A stretch of DNA of 64,000 bases from Halomonas sp. LBP4 (GTDB lineage Bacteria; Pseudomonadota; Gammaproteobacteria; Pseudomonadales; Halomonadaceae). Below the pieces are notes generated by a model, which searched no databases, was not told the DNA's origin, and saw only the letters and a list, made by a program, of their open reading frames with translations. The stretch is taken from positions 1,461,059 to 1,525,058 of the forward strand of contig NZ_PDOG01000001.1 in NCBI RefSeq assembly GCF_003202205.1, written 5' to 3'. Of this stretch, positions 46,415 to 54,872 are shown piece by piece; the stretch's first letter is position 1; the number at the start of each line of letters is the position of its first letter. The position numbers and the translations under genes were made by a program.

Positions 46415-47403
46415 GGGTTCTCTCCCTGGTCGGGCGTGTCGCTGGAGCGATCGCGGCGCCTCGGGCCCAGGGTATCGGCCACATGGGCGCCGCGCTCTCC
46501 CATGGGCCGCGACTCGCCGATGGTGGTGTCGTGCCGGGTCTGGCGCTCCATTTCACCGTTGATCTCGGCACCGAGCAATACGACGAAGGCGGAGAGCCAG
46601 AACCACAGCATCAGTACCACCACCGCGCCCAGCGAGCCATAGAGTTCGCCCAGATTCGCCACATGGCCAACGTAGAGCGAGAGCCCACCGGAGCCGAGCA
46701 ACCACAGCAGGGTGGCAGTGACGGTGCCGACGCTGACCCACTCCCAGCGCGGCGAGCGCCGATAGGGGCCGAAGCGGTAGAGCACGGCAATGACGAACAT
46801 CATCACCAGCAGCAGGACCGGCCAGCGCAGCCAGCCGATCACCCTGACCGGGGTGTCGTCGAGGCCGAGCATGCCGATGGCCAGGGGAACGAGCGCGATG
46901 AACACGATGGTGACCTGGGTCAGCACGATCAGTCCCAGGGTCAGGCCGGCGATGACCAGCGTGCGGTGGCCCAGGCCGCGGCGCTCGTCCTCGCCGTAGA
47001 CGACGTTCAGCCCGACGATCAGGCCTCGCACGCCCTTGGAGGCCACGTACATCGCTATCACCAGGCTGGTCAGGGCCGTCAGGCTCAGCCCGGTATCGGT
47101 GTTGTCGCCGATCTTGCGGGCCTGCTCCTCGATCAGGTTCGTCACGCCCTGGGGGAGGAAGCGACTCAATTCGATGATCTGGCGTGCCATGTCCTGGGGG
47201 TCGAGCACCAGCGCCCAGAGCGAGATGACGGCCGCGATGGCAGGAAACAGCGACAGCAGGGCATAGAAGGCGATACCGGCGGCCAGCATGGTGATACGGT
47301 CGTCGCTCATCTCCTGCTTGACGCGCCACAGGATGTCCAGCCAGCCGGGGCCGGAGATCTCCCGCGGCTGCTCGGCTCGATGGCCTCTCGGGTGGTTCGA
47401 CAT
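46411..47403 (-). CDS. YihY/BrkB family inner-membrane protein
   Basis: The product has 330 residues from MSNHPRGHRAEQPREISGPG with GAGGAG upstream. Six hydrophobic helices include LAAGIAFYALLSLFPAIAAV (the family signature), ALTSLVIAMYVASKGVRGLI, VLLLVMMFVIAVLYRFGPYR and LGAVVVLMLWFWLSAFVVLL, with GAEINGEMER after the last. The family (formerly called ribonuclease BN by mistake) is widespread and of unsettled transport or envelope function. The C terminus is a charged, presumably cytoplasmic tail of about 40 residues. Confidence 0.9.
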   Translation of the reverse strand: MSNHPRGHRAEQPREISGPGWLDILWRVKQEMSDDRITMLAAGIAFYALLSLFPAIAAVISLWALVLDPQDMARQIIELSRFLPQGVTNLIEEQARKIGDNTDTGLSLTALTSLVIAMYVASKGVRGLIVGLNVVYGEDERRGLGHRTLVIAGLTLGLIVLTQVTIVFIALVPLAIGMLGLDDTPVRVIGWLRWPVLLLVMMFVIAVLYRFGPYRRSPRWEWVSVGTVTATLLWLLGSGGLSLYVGHVANLGELYGSLGAVVVLMLWFWLSAFVVLLGAEINGEMERQTRHDTTIGESRPMGERGAHVADTLGPRRRDRSSDTPDQGENP

Positions 47404-47410
47404 GGACTCC

Positions 47411-47935
47411 TCAGGGTTGCTGTGCCGGGCGCAGGACCATACGTGCGTCACGGATCTCGATGTCGAAGCGGTTGAGGAAGCTCATCCCCAGCAGGGCGAC
47501 GTCGCCGTCCAGGCCAGGACTGATCGAGCCGCGCACCTCGGTGGCGGAAAAGCCCCCCAGGCTGACCTCGTCGAGGGTGGTGAGATGGCCGCGCACCCGG
47601 CCGTTGGCGGTGTTGAACCAGGCCGAATCGGCCCGCTCCAGGCCCAGCCTGTCGGCCAGGCCGGCGGGCACGGCCACGTAGGTGGCCCCGGTATCAAGCA
47701 GGAACTCCACTGGCTCGCCGTTGATGCGCCCGGTGGCCACGAAATGGCCCGCGCGGTTGCGCTCCAGGATCACCGGTTCCCCGTCCCCCGCCACGGTCGT
47801 GGCCAGATGGGCGTTGGGATTGCGCTGCTCTGCCAGGTAACCCTGGAACCACCAGGTGCCGGAACCGATGAACAGCACCCAGAACAGCAGCATCATGCCG
47901 AGCCCGGCACGCCGCGTGGAGTCTTCGTCGCTCAT
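47411..47935 (-). CDS. membrane-anchored retropepsin-like aspartic protease
   Basis: A 174-residue protein has an N-terminal membrane anchor (LGMMLLFWVLFIGSGTWWFQ) and a periplasmic retropepsin-like domain. The active-site motif is VEFLLDTGATYVAVPAGLAD (about residues 78-97). The flap region is PVILERNRAGHFVATGRING, and a second conserved motif lies in VALLGMSFLNRFDIEIRD. This is the TIGR02281/clan AA family, active as a dimer. Targets are unknown. It is the first gene of a minus-strand operon with the YihY-type protein eight bases downstream. GGGAGG precedes the ATG. Confidence 0.88.
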   Translation of the reverse strand: MSDEDSTRRAGLGMMLLFWVLFIGSGTWWFQGYLAEQRNPNAHLATTVAGDGEPVILERNRAGHFVATGRINGEPVEFLLDTGATYVAVPAGLADRLGLERADSAWFNTANGRVRGHLTTLDEVSLGGFSATEVRGSISPGLDGDVALLGMSFLNRFDIEIRDARMVLRPAQQP

Positions 47936-48121
47936 CCGCCGTCCTCCCTCACTGGGCCCGGCGACCGCTGCCGCTGGCCACTACTACAGCATTGATACCT
48001 ATTCCGGCGCTGTCTACCCGCCGACAAGGAGCCCCCCCTGTACGCAGGCCGCGAAGCGTCGGCCTTCCCCGCCCACGCATGCCCTTGCCTCCCTCGTCGT
48101 TGCCACAGGGGCAAGCTTTCC

Positions 48122-49474
48122 CTACTCGAGCTCCTCTCGCCACAGTTCCCAATAACCGCCATCGTCGGCGGAGCGCTCGCGCCCCCAGCTGCCATGCAGT
48201 CGCTCGTCGTCCGCCGTCGCCTCGAGCACACCCAGCCCCCGCTCCAGCCCCAGGGTCCAGCCGAAGTGCAGGCGCCCCGCCCACACCTCCCCTTCCAGAT
48301 GACCCAGGCCCAACCCGTAGGTGAACACCCCCTGGACCCGGTCACCCTGCCGCTCGAGCACCAGCCATACCGGCAGCTCCCCCGAGGCGTCGCCAAGCCG
48401 GCCCTGGAAGGTACCGGCGAAGGGGAGCCCGGCGGCCGGCACCGCCGGGGCGATGGCCGGCTCCCCCTCCCGCCGCGGCCGCAGGACGGCCGGTTCGGTG
48501 GCACGGCCAAGGCGCACGATGCCCTCCTGGATGTCGCGGTCGTCCATGAAATCCGCCAGGCGACCGATCTCGGCGGCCACGCCGTCGATCCGCTCGCGGG
48601 CCGCGGCGAAGTCCGGCTCGGCCCGGGCGAAGGCATCGCGGCGCTGGGCCAGGGCCGACGCCAGCCCGCGCAGCCGGTCCGAGGTCAACGGATGGGTGGC
48701 CTCGGCCAGATGGGCCCGATACGCCGCCTCGTCGGCGAAGTGCCAGCGATTGGGCTCCCAGTGGGCCAGCAGCGTGAAGAAGACGCTCATGCCCAGCGGC
48801 GGATAGGCGAGCCGGGCCATGACGTCCAGGGCGAAATCGTCGGCCTCGATCTCGTGGCGGCGTGCCGCCTCCCGGGATACCTCGGGGCCGTAGCCCGGAT
48901 GACGGTGCAGGGCATGCCCCAGTTCGTGGAGCAGCACGAAGACCACCGAGGAGGTGAAGATCTTGCCGTAGAGCTCCATCACCTCCGTCCGATCCCGTAC
49001 GTCATCGGGCACCCCCAGTGCCTCCAGGGGCGGCGGGTAGCGATCGTCGGGAAACGACTCGCGCCGGCGGTGACGCAGCATGGCCAGGTACTGGCCGGGC
49101 GTCTCGATCGACAGTCCCTCGAGCTGCAACCAGGCCATGGCCAGGGCGAGGTCGCCGAACAGGCGCAGCGAGGCCACCGACATCACCACCTGACGGCGGC
49201 CATCGGCCAGGGTTTGCTGGTAGTAGCAGAACGGCTCGCTGGCGAGCACCGGGCAGCGCAGCGGAAATTGCAGCTCGACGTCCGCCAGCCGCTCGCGCTC
49301 CTCGGCCTCGAATGCCGGCAACAGGTCCTCGTCATGGACGCGGCGAATGTCCGCGGGCGTGATGCGCGACCAGTAGGCCAGGGTCGTATCGTCGTAGAGG
49401 GTGGCCATGCCCACGGCCGGCGATGCCAGCAGCCAGCATGACAGGGCCAGGCCGAGCCGCCAGCCGGCGTTCAT
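48122..49474 (-). CDS. secreted zinc metalloprotease (HExxH, M48-like)
   Basis: The product has 450 residues from MNAGWRLGLALSCWLLASPA with a signal peptide cleaved near VGMA. The zinc site is VFVLLHELGHALHRHPGYG (about residue 195), with a third ligand likely in HEIEADDFALDVMARL (E-x-E-A-D). This order resembles M48/metallopeptidase families with a downstream glutamate. The C-terminal 150 residues include a beta-rich domain (LPFAGTFQGRLGDASGELPV, VQGVFTYGLGLGHLEGEVWA). Its ATG overlaps the upstream membrane-protein stop by four bases, so the two are co-translated. Substrate unknown. Confidence 0.78.
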   Translation of the reverse strand: MNAGWRLGLALSCWLLASPAVGMATLYDDTTLAYWSRITPADIRRVHDEDLLPAFEAEERERLADVELQFPLRCPVLASEPFCYYQQTLADGRRQVVMSVASLRLFGDLALAMAWLQLEGLSIETPGQYLAMLRHRRRESFPDDRYPPPLEALGVPDDVRDRTEVMELYGKIFTSSVVFVLLHELGHALHRHPGYGPEVSREAARRHEIEADDFALDVMARLAYPPLGMSVFFTLLAHWEPNRWHFADEAAYRAHLAEATHPLTSDRLRGLASALAQRRDAFARAEPDFAAARERIDGVAAEIGRLADFMDDRDIQEGIVRLGRATEPAVLRPRREGEPAIAPAVPAAGLPFAGTFQGRLGDASGELPVWLVLERQGDRVQGVFTYGLGLGHLEGEVWAGRLHFGWTLGLERGLGVLEATADDERLHGSWGRERSADDGGYWELWREELE

Positions 49475-50064
49475 GGCCGGTCCCTGCCCTGATGGTAGAG
49501 GGCCGCCGGCTCGGAGAAACGGGCATCCGGCGGCTCCCCCCGGGCGTCGGTGCCATTGGCCCAGTCGCTGAAGGCGGCATGGTCGCCCCAGGCGTCCAGC
49601 CAGGCATCGCGCATCAGCCGCAGCTTCACCTGGCGCAGGTCGCCACGCTCGGCCACGGCCTGGCTGCCCTCCGCGGAGGAGGCGTCGCCCAGGGCATTGA
49701 GGGTGAAGAAGAGACGGCGCAGCTGAGCCTGCTCCAGGGCGGGGTCGATACCACCGGCGTCCTGGCCTAGCCCCGAGTAGCTGGCCAGCGTCGGGGCATC
49801 GCCGGTCGTCACGGCCGGTGCCGAGGTGGCCTGGACGGCGCTGTAGAGCGAGATACCCAGGGCCACGCTGCCGAACAGGGCGAAGAAGAGTCCCGGCGCG
49901 GCGCGGTTCAGCACTACCTCGGTGCCGCCGGGCAGGGTCATTTTGCCGTCGCTGTCGCGGTGGGCGGGCACCGCCAGGAACAGACGATACCCGAGATAGA
50001 TGGCCATGCCGGCGAACAGCACGACCAGGATGCGCTCGACGGCACGCAACATGACGGGGTCCAT
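49471..50064 (-). CDS. hypothetical membrane protein co-translated with metalloprotease
   Basis: A 197-residue protein starts MDPVMLRAVERILVVLFAGM. The first helix (ILVVLFAGMAIYLGYRLFL) and a second (APGLFFALFGSVALGISLYS) anchor it. The rest (TSAPAVTTGDAPTLASYSGL onward) is probably periplasmic and contains the helical region LRRLFFTLNALGDASS. The stop overlaps the metalloprotease start by four bases. It may be an anchor, inhibitor or cofactor of the protease. No family recognised. Confidence 0.7.
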   Translation of the reverse strand: MDPVMLRAVERILVVLFAGMAIYLGYRLFLAVPAHRDSDGKMTLPGGTEVVLNRAAPGLFFALFGSVALGISLYSAVQATSAPAVTTGDAPTLASYSGLGQDAGGIDPALEQAQLRRLFFTLNALGDASSAEGSQAVAERGDLRQVKLRLMRDAWLDAWGDHAAFSDWANGTDARGEPPDARFSEPAALYHQGRDRP

Positions 50065-50143
50065 GGCGGCAACTTCCAGTGGGCCGGGCTGGGCGGGATC
50101 CTTCCAGTCTATGACACCTCAGCCGCCGTTGCGTCACGGCCCG

Positions 50144-50896
50144 CTATCCGCTCAGGGAACGCAGCACGATATAGCCGCCCATCACCAGCAGCCCGGAAAA
50201 GAAGAAGCGCCGGAAACTCTCCGCCGAGAGCCGACGGCGCAGCCGCTGGCCCAGTTGCATGCCGAGGATAGCGGGAATCACCGCCAGGCTGGAGGTCAAC
50301 ATCAGGTCGCCGGTCAAGAGATCCTGTTCCCCCATGGCCAGGCCCAGCGTCAGGGTACAGAGGGTGAACAGGATCCCCATGGCCTGGATCAACTGGTCCC
50401 TCGGCAGCCCCAGCGCCTGCAGATAGGCCACACCCGGGAACACCGACGAGCCGGTCATGCCGGTCAGCAGGCCATTGGCCACCCCGGAGATCACCCCGGC
50501 GCGGCGCGCATGGCGCACCGGCAGCACCAGTCGGGCCATGCCCAGGTTCATCAGCGCATAGCCGATGATCAACACCCCCAGCAGCCGCGACGGCCAACGC
50601 ACATCGACACCGGCCAGCACCACCACCCCGGGCCACACCGCCAGCACCGAGGTCACCAGGAAGGGCCACAGCCGCCTGGCGATCATCACCAGTCGGCCGC
50701 CCACCAGCGCCTGCCAGACATTGGTGATGACGGTGGGCACCAGCAGCAGCGCCATGGCGGAGTGCAGCCCCAGGGTCGCCGTGAGCAGCGCCAGCGAGAC
50801 CGTCGGCATGCCCATGCCGATCACGCCCTTCACGGTGCCGGCGGCGAGGAAGGTCACACCCACCAATGCCAGCATCCCGACATCCGGCGCCGACAC
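50144..50896 (-). CDS. TauE/SafE (TSUP) family membrane transporter
   Basis: The product has 250 residues from a GTG start (SAPDVGMLALVGVTFLAAGT) lying directly beside the stop of the MFS gene. About eight hydrophobic helices are seen. VKGVIGMGMPTVSLALLTAT is the first conserved repeat motif of the family. ANGLLTGMTGSSVFPGVAYL is the second. TauE/SafE proteins export sulfite, sulfoacetate, or other organic anions. Its place at the end of an ATP-grasp/CocE/VOC/MFS cluster suggests export of a cluster product or by-product. Confidence 0.88.
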   Translation of the reverse strand: MSAPDVGMLALVGVTFLAAGTVKGVIGMGMPTVSLALLTATLGLHSAMALLLVPTVITNVWQALVGGRLVMIARRLWPFLVTSVLAVWPGVVVLAGVDVRWPSRLLGVLIIGYALMNLGMARLVLPVRHARRAGVISGVANGLLTGMTGSSVFPGVAYLQALGLPRDQLIQAMGILFTLCTLTLGLAMGEQDLLTGDLMLTSSLAVIPAILGMQLGQRLRRRLSAESFRRFFFSGLLVMGGYIVLRSLSG

Positions 50897-52276
50897 TCAG
50901 GGCGTCCTCGCCGGCTCCAGGCCGTTGCGCACCTCCCAGTCGCGCGCCGCCTGCTGGCCGCGGGCCTGATTCACGGCCAGGCAGATCAGGATGGCGACGA
51001 TGAACAGTGCCGCGCAGAGCAGGATCGAGGCCTGCAGGCCCACCAGCGACTGCAGCAGCCCCAGGGCGATGATGCCGAAGACCCCGGCCAGCTTGTTGGC
51101 CAGGCCCCAGAAGCCGAAGAACTCGGCGGCCTTGCGGGTTGGCGAGAAGAGCCCCACCAGGGCGCGGCTCGCCGACTGGCTCGAGCCCAGGCTGAGGCCG
51201 GCCAGGCAGCCCACCACCAGGAAGAGGTGCTGCGCCTCCCAGTCGAGCCCCAGTCGCGCATTGAGGAAGGCGGTGACCTCGGGGGTGGCCCAGATGGCGA
51301 AGATCGCCGCCACCCAGAGCATCAGGGTGATCAGGTAGGTGACCTTGGTGCCGATGCGGTCCTGGATGAAGCCGAACCCCAGCGCCCCCGCCGCGGCGGT
51401 GATCTGCACGATGATGAACATCAGGTTGCGGATCGACTCGTCCCAGCCGATCACCTGGGCGCCGTAGATGAAGGCGAAGGCGATGATGATGTAGACCCCG
51501 GCCATGGAGAACAGCAGCGAGACCAGGAAGATGCCCAGGTCGCGGAAGCGCCGGAGCTCGTGCAGGGTGGTGGCGACCCGCTCCCAGGCGATCCGGTGGT
51601 AGGGCATGCCGGGCGGCTGCGGCGTGCCGCGCTCCCTGACCCACAGGAAGGTGGGGATGGCGGTGACCAGGAAGAAGCCGGCGGCGAAGGGCCCCACCCA
51701 GCGGATGCGCTCGAAGTTCTCCGCCGTGGCCTCGCCCAGCGCCACCAGGGTGAAGCCGGCGGCGAAGAGCCCGCCGACGTAGCCCAGAGCCCAGCCGAAG
51801 CCGGAGATCTTGCCCAGGTCCTCCGGGGGCCCGAGGTCGGGCAGGAAGGCGGCGATGAAGGACTCGCCCATGGAGTAGGCGTAGTTCGACACCACGATCA
51901 GCACCAGGCCCAGCACCACATAGCCCGGCGCCACGAAGTAGAGCATGGCGGTGGTCGCCACGGTGGCCAGGTAGCTAGCGAACAGGAAGCGCTTCTTGGC
52001 GGCGTGGTAGTCCATCACCGCCCCGCACAGGGGGCCGGTGATCACCACCAGCAGGTAGCTCACCGCCAGCGCCAGGCTCCACAGCAGGTTGGCCAGCCGG
52101 TGGTCGTCGCCGCGGTCGCCGACGATCACCGTGGTGAACAGCTCGCCGAACACCACGGTGATGATCAGCAGCGTATAGGCCTGGTTGGCGAAGTCGAACA
52201 TCGCCCAGCCGAAGATTTCCTTTCTCGTTGCCCGCTGCCGGGGCGATGTGCCGGCAGCCGCTGGAACCACACTCAT
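50897..52276 (-). CDS. MFS transporter, UMF1/Atg22-like family
   Basis: The product has 459 residues from MSVVPAAAGTSPRQRATRKE with GGAAGG ahead; a longer start at 52294 is less likely. Twelve helices are predicted. WAMFDFANQAYTLLIITVVF is the UMF1 (Atg22-like) signature. Later motifs are GFGWALGYVGGLFAAGFTLV and GSSQSASRALVGLFSPTRKA (the motif-A-like loop). Eukaryotic Atg22 exports amino acids from vacuoles. Bacterial members are uncharacterised and probably move small metabolites or peptides. Confidence 0.9.
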   Translation of the reverse strand: MSVVPAAAGTSPRQRATRKEIFGWAMFDFANQAYTLLIITVVFGELFTTVIVGDRGDDHRLANLLWSLALAVSYLLVVITGPLCGAVMDYHAAKKRFLFASYLATVATTAMLYFVAPGYVVLGLVLIVVSNYAYSMGESFIAAFLPDLGPPEDLGKISGFGWALGYVGGLFAAGFTLVALGEATAENFERIRWVGPFAAGFFLVTAIPTFLWVRERGTPQPPGMPYHRIAWERVATTLHELRRFRDLGIFLVSLLFSMAGVYIIIAFAFIYGAQVIGWDESIRNLMFIIVQITAAAGALGFGFIQDRIGTKVTYLITLMLWVAAIFAIWATPEVTAFLNARLGLDWEAQHLFLVVGCLAGLSLGSSQSASRALVGLFSPTRKAAEFFGFWGLANKLAGVFGIIALGLLQSLVGLQASILLCAALFIVAILICLAVNQARGQQAARDWEVRNGLEPARTP

Positions 52277-52352
52277 GCGCGCCTTCCTTGCCATGCAGGG
52301 GCCGGGGCCCGTCAGCCCCCTAGCCTACCAGCAAATCGGGCGCGCCGAGCAT

Positions 52353-52760
52353 TCACGGCAGCGGTGGCCCCTTGAGCTCGACGGTATTGCCCATGGGGTC
52401 GCGCAGGTAGAGCGAGGGCCCGCTGCCTTCGGCACCATAGCGGGTCTTCTCCTCGCCGACCTCGATACCGAAGGGGGCCAGCTCGGCACGGATCGCCGCG
52501 GCGTCGAAGGGCTCGACGCGCAGGCAGAAGTGATCCAGGTTGCGCCCCGCGCTACCGGGTGCCGGCCCGCCCCGACGCCCCAGCTCGCTCTCCACCGGCA
52601 CCAGGTCGATCAGCGCGGCACCGGCGCGCAGCTGGATCAGGCCCAGGTCGTCGTTGCGGCGCTCGATCTCGCAGCCCAGTGCCTCGCAGTAGAAGCGCAG
52701 CATGGCGTCGAGATCGGTGACGCGCAGCACCAGGTGGTCGAGGCCGGTGATTCTCGGCAT
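52353..52760 (-). CDS. VOC family protein
   Basis: A 135-residue protein from MPRITGLDHLVLRVTDLDAM has CAGGAGAG upstream. Metal-site residues are the histidine of GLDHLVLRV, HFCLRV in the second half and the C-terminal glutamate of NTVELKGPP, so a metal-dependent glyoxalase/dioxygenase or resistance-protein role is possible. The layout (LRFYCEALGCEIERRNDDL, SLYLRDPMGNTVELKG) resembles virulence-associated or lactoylglutathione-like VOC proteins. It sits between CocE and MFS genes and is probably part of the same transcript. Confidence 0.85.
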   Translation of the reverse strand: MPRITGLDHLVLRVTDLDAMLRFYCEALGCEIERRNDDLGLIQLRAGAALIDLVPVESELGRRGGPAPGSAGRNLDHFCLRVEPFDAAAIRAELAPFGIEVGEEKTRYGAEGSGPSLYLRDPMGNTVELKGPPLP

Positions 52761-52796
52761 GGCCGCTCTCCTGCCGGCAGGGCCGGGGGTGAAGTG

Positions 52797-54824
52797 TCAG
52801 ACCAGGTCGCGAGGCACGGTCTCGTCCCAGGTCCGGGCATAGATGCGAGTGTCGCCTTCCCAGGCGTCCAGGGTCGCGCGGATACGGAAACTGTCGGCAT
52901 CGCTGGTCATCAGCGTGCGGGTCAGGGTGTGCACCTCCCAGTCGCCGCGCTTGAAGCTGCGTTGCCACTCCGTCCAGCCGCTGACGCTGTCGTAGCTGCC
53001 GTAGGCGTACTGATAGCGCTCGGTGACCCGGGCGGCGATCTCCAGGTCGATGTCGTCGAGACGGTAACGCCCCTCGTCGTTGACCACCTCCAGGGTGGTG
53101 CGGTCATTGGCCAGGTCGCGGATCACCTGCCAGGTCTCCTGGGTCGGCTGCAGCAACGTCTTGGCCAGGGGGGGCGCGCCCTCCGGCTCGGCGAACTCCG
53201 GCAGCGCCGCCTCCTCGGCGGGCCGCGGCGCCCGCACCGGCAGGATCAGTCGACTGCGACCCGGCCGGATCGTGATCCGGGCCGGTTCCGGGGCCGGCCA
53301 GGCCAGCGGCCAGTAGCTGGTGGAGAGCGCCAGGCGAACGGCATGCCCGGCGGCAAACTGCTGGGCGATGTGCTTCAGCAGCACCCGCACCCGATAGCGG
53401 CGTCCCGGCTCCAGCGGCTCGGGATCCTCGTCGCTGTCGCGATGGGTGAGGTTGAGAAGCCCGTAGGAGACCCGGGTGGCCTTGTCGTCCTCGGCGATGT
53501 CGGAAAGGCGCAACGCCACCATGGCCACCGGCTGGTCTGCCTCCAGTTCCAACTCGACCAGCGGCTGGCCGCAGATCTCCAGCGGCGCCTCGAGGCGCGG
53601 CGTCTGGAAGATCAGCGAGCCGCCATCCTCGTCGCGCTGGTCATGGGGCAGGTCGGGCGGCGCATTGTAGGAGCACCACTTGCCGGCGTAGAGCCCCACC
53701 GACAGCGGCGAGCGGATATCCAGGCTGGCCTCGTCATCCTCGGCGTCGTCTTCCGGCAGCAGGTCGTGTCCCGCGGTCAGACGGAAGGACGTCGGCACGA
53801 TGTTCGGTGATGGCCAAACCGGCTCGGCCACCCAGCGACCGGGACGCACGTCGTAGCGCGCCGAGGGCGGCGCCGACTCCTGCATCCAGACGCGCAGCAT
53901 CGGCTCCTCCATGATCCCGGTATCCTCGCCCTTGAGCCACTGCCCCCACCAACGCAGCGAGTCCTGCAGGAAGCCGATGGCCGGCCCCGGCACGCCCAGG
54001 TGCGGGTACTTGTGGGCCCAGGGGCCGACCAGCCCCTTGCGCGGCACGGATAGCCCGGCCAGCAGCCGGAACACCGCGTTGCAGTAGCCGTCGGCCCAGC
54101 CACTGACGGCATACACCGGGCACTGGATGCGCGAGTAGTCCTCGCACACCGAGCCGTGCTTCCAGTAGTCGTCGCGGCGCTGGTGCTCGAGCCACTTGGT
54201 CAGCCAGAGGCCACTGCCGTCCAGGCGCTCGAGCCACATCTCGCGCCAACGCTTGCCCACCAGTTTGGGATCCGGCGGGCAGGCGTTGCCGTCGAACATG
54301 GTCGAGGCCCAGGAGAGGTTGTCGGCCAGCAGACAGCCGCCCATGTGGTGGATGTCGTCGGCGTAGCGGTCGTCGGTGAAGCACAGGGTGATCACCGCCT
54401 TGAGCTGGGGGGGCTGCAGGGCGGCGATCTGCAGGCCGTTGAAGCCGCCCCAGGAGATGCCGATCATGCCCACCTCGCCGGTGCACCAGGGCTGGGCCTC
54501 GAGCCAGGCGAGGATTTCCAGGCCATCGTCCAGCTCCTGGGGCAGGTACTCGTCGGTGAGCACGCCATCGGACTCGCCGGTGCCGCGGATGTCGACCCGC
54601 ACCCCGGCATAGCCGTGGCCCGCCCAGTAGGGATGACTCTGGACATCGCGCTCGGCGGTGAGGTCGCGCTTGCGATAGGGCAGGTACTCGAGGATGGCCG
54701 GTACCGGGTGGCGCTCGGCATCCACCGGGCGCCAGATGCGTGCCGCGAGGCGGGTGCCATCCGCCAGGGGTATCCAGGTCTCCTCCTCCTGCACCCGGCG
54801 GGGAAAGTCGTTCACGATACGCAT
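52797..54824 (-). CDS. CocE/NonD family hydrolase
   Basis: This 675-residue serine hydrolase of the X-Pro dipeptidyl-peptidase (S15)/cocaine esterase superfamily starts MRIVNDFPRRVQEEETWIPL, with AAGGAG upstream. The oxyanion strand RIWRPVDAERHPVPAILEYL is followed by the nucleophile elbow EVGMIGISWGGFNGLQIAAL (serine about residue 124). The acid/base residues are likely in SGWADGYCNAVFRLLA and later. A C-terminal jelly-roll X-Pro_C domain begins near FQTPRLEAPLEICGQ. Members cleave amide or ester bonds of small molecules. It follows an ATP-grasp ligase gene by 48 bases. Confidence 0.88.
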   Translation of the reverse strand: MRIVNDFPRRVQEEETWIPLADGTRLAARIWRPVDAERHPVPAILEYLPYRKRDLTAERDVQSHPYWAGHGYAGVRVDIRGTGESDGVLTDEYLPQELDDGLEILAWLEAQPWCTGEVGMIGISWGGFNGLQIAALQPPQLKAVITLCFTDDRYADDIHHMGGCLLADNLSWASTMFDGNACPPDPKLVGKRWREMWLERLDGSGLWLTKWLEHQRRDDYWKHGSVCEDYSRIQCPVYAVSGWADGYCNAVFRLLAGLSVPRKGLVGPWAHKYPHLGVPGPAIGFLQDSLRWWGQWLKGEDTGIMEEPMLRVWMQESAPPSARYDVRPGRWVAEPVWPSPNIVPTSFRLTAGHDLLPEDDAEDDEASLDIRSPLSVGLYAGKWCSYNAPPDLPHDQRDEDGGSLIFQTPRLEAPLEICGQPLVELELEADQPVAMVALRLSDIAEDDKATRVSYGLLNLTHRDSDEDPEPLEPGRRYRVRVLLKHIAQQFAAGHAVRLALSTSYWPLAWPAPEPARITIRPGRSRLILPVRAPRPAEEAALPEFAEPEGAPPLAKTLLQPTQETWQVIRDLANDRTTLEVVNDEGRYRLDDIDLEIAARVTERYQYAYGSYDSVSGWTEWQRSFKRGDWEVHTLTRTLMTSDADSFRIRATLDAWEGDTRIYARTWDETVPRDLV

Positions 54825-54872
54825 GGCCCTGCTCTCCTTGCCCCTAGTGGTCTTTCTCGGTCCTGGATGTCC

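Noticed and set aside
47936..48121. Small gene between the retropepsin and metalloprotease genes
   Set aside because: Open frames there are short, proline/serine-rich and lack ribosome sites.
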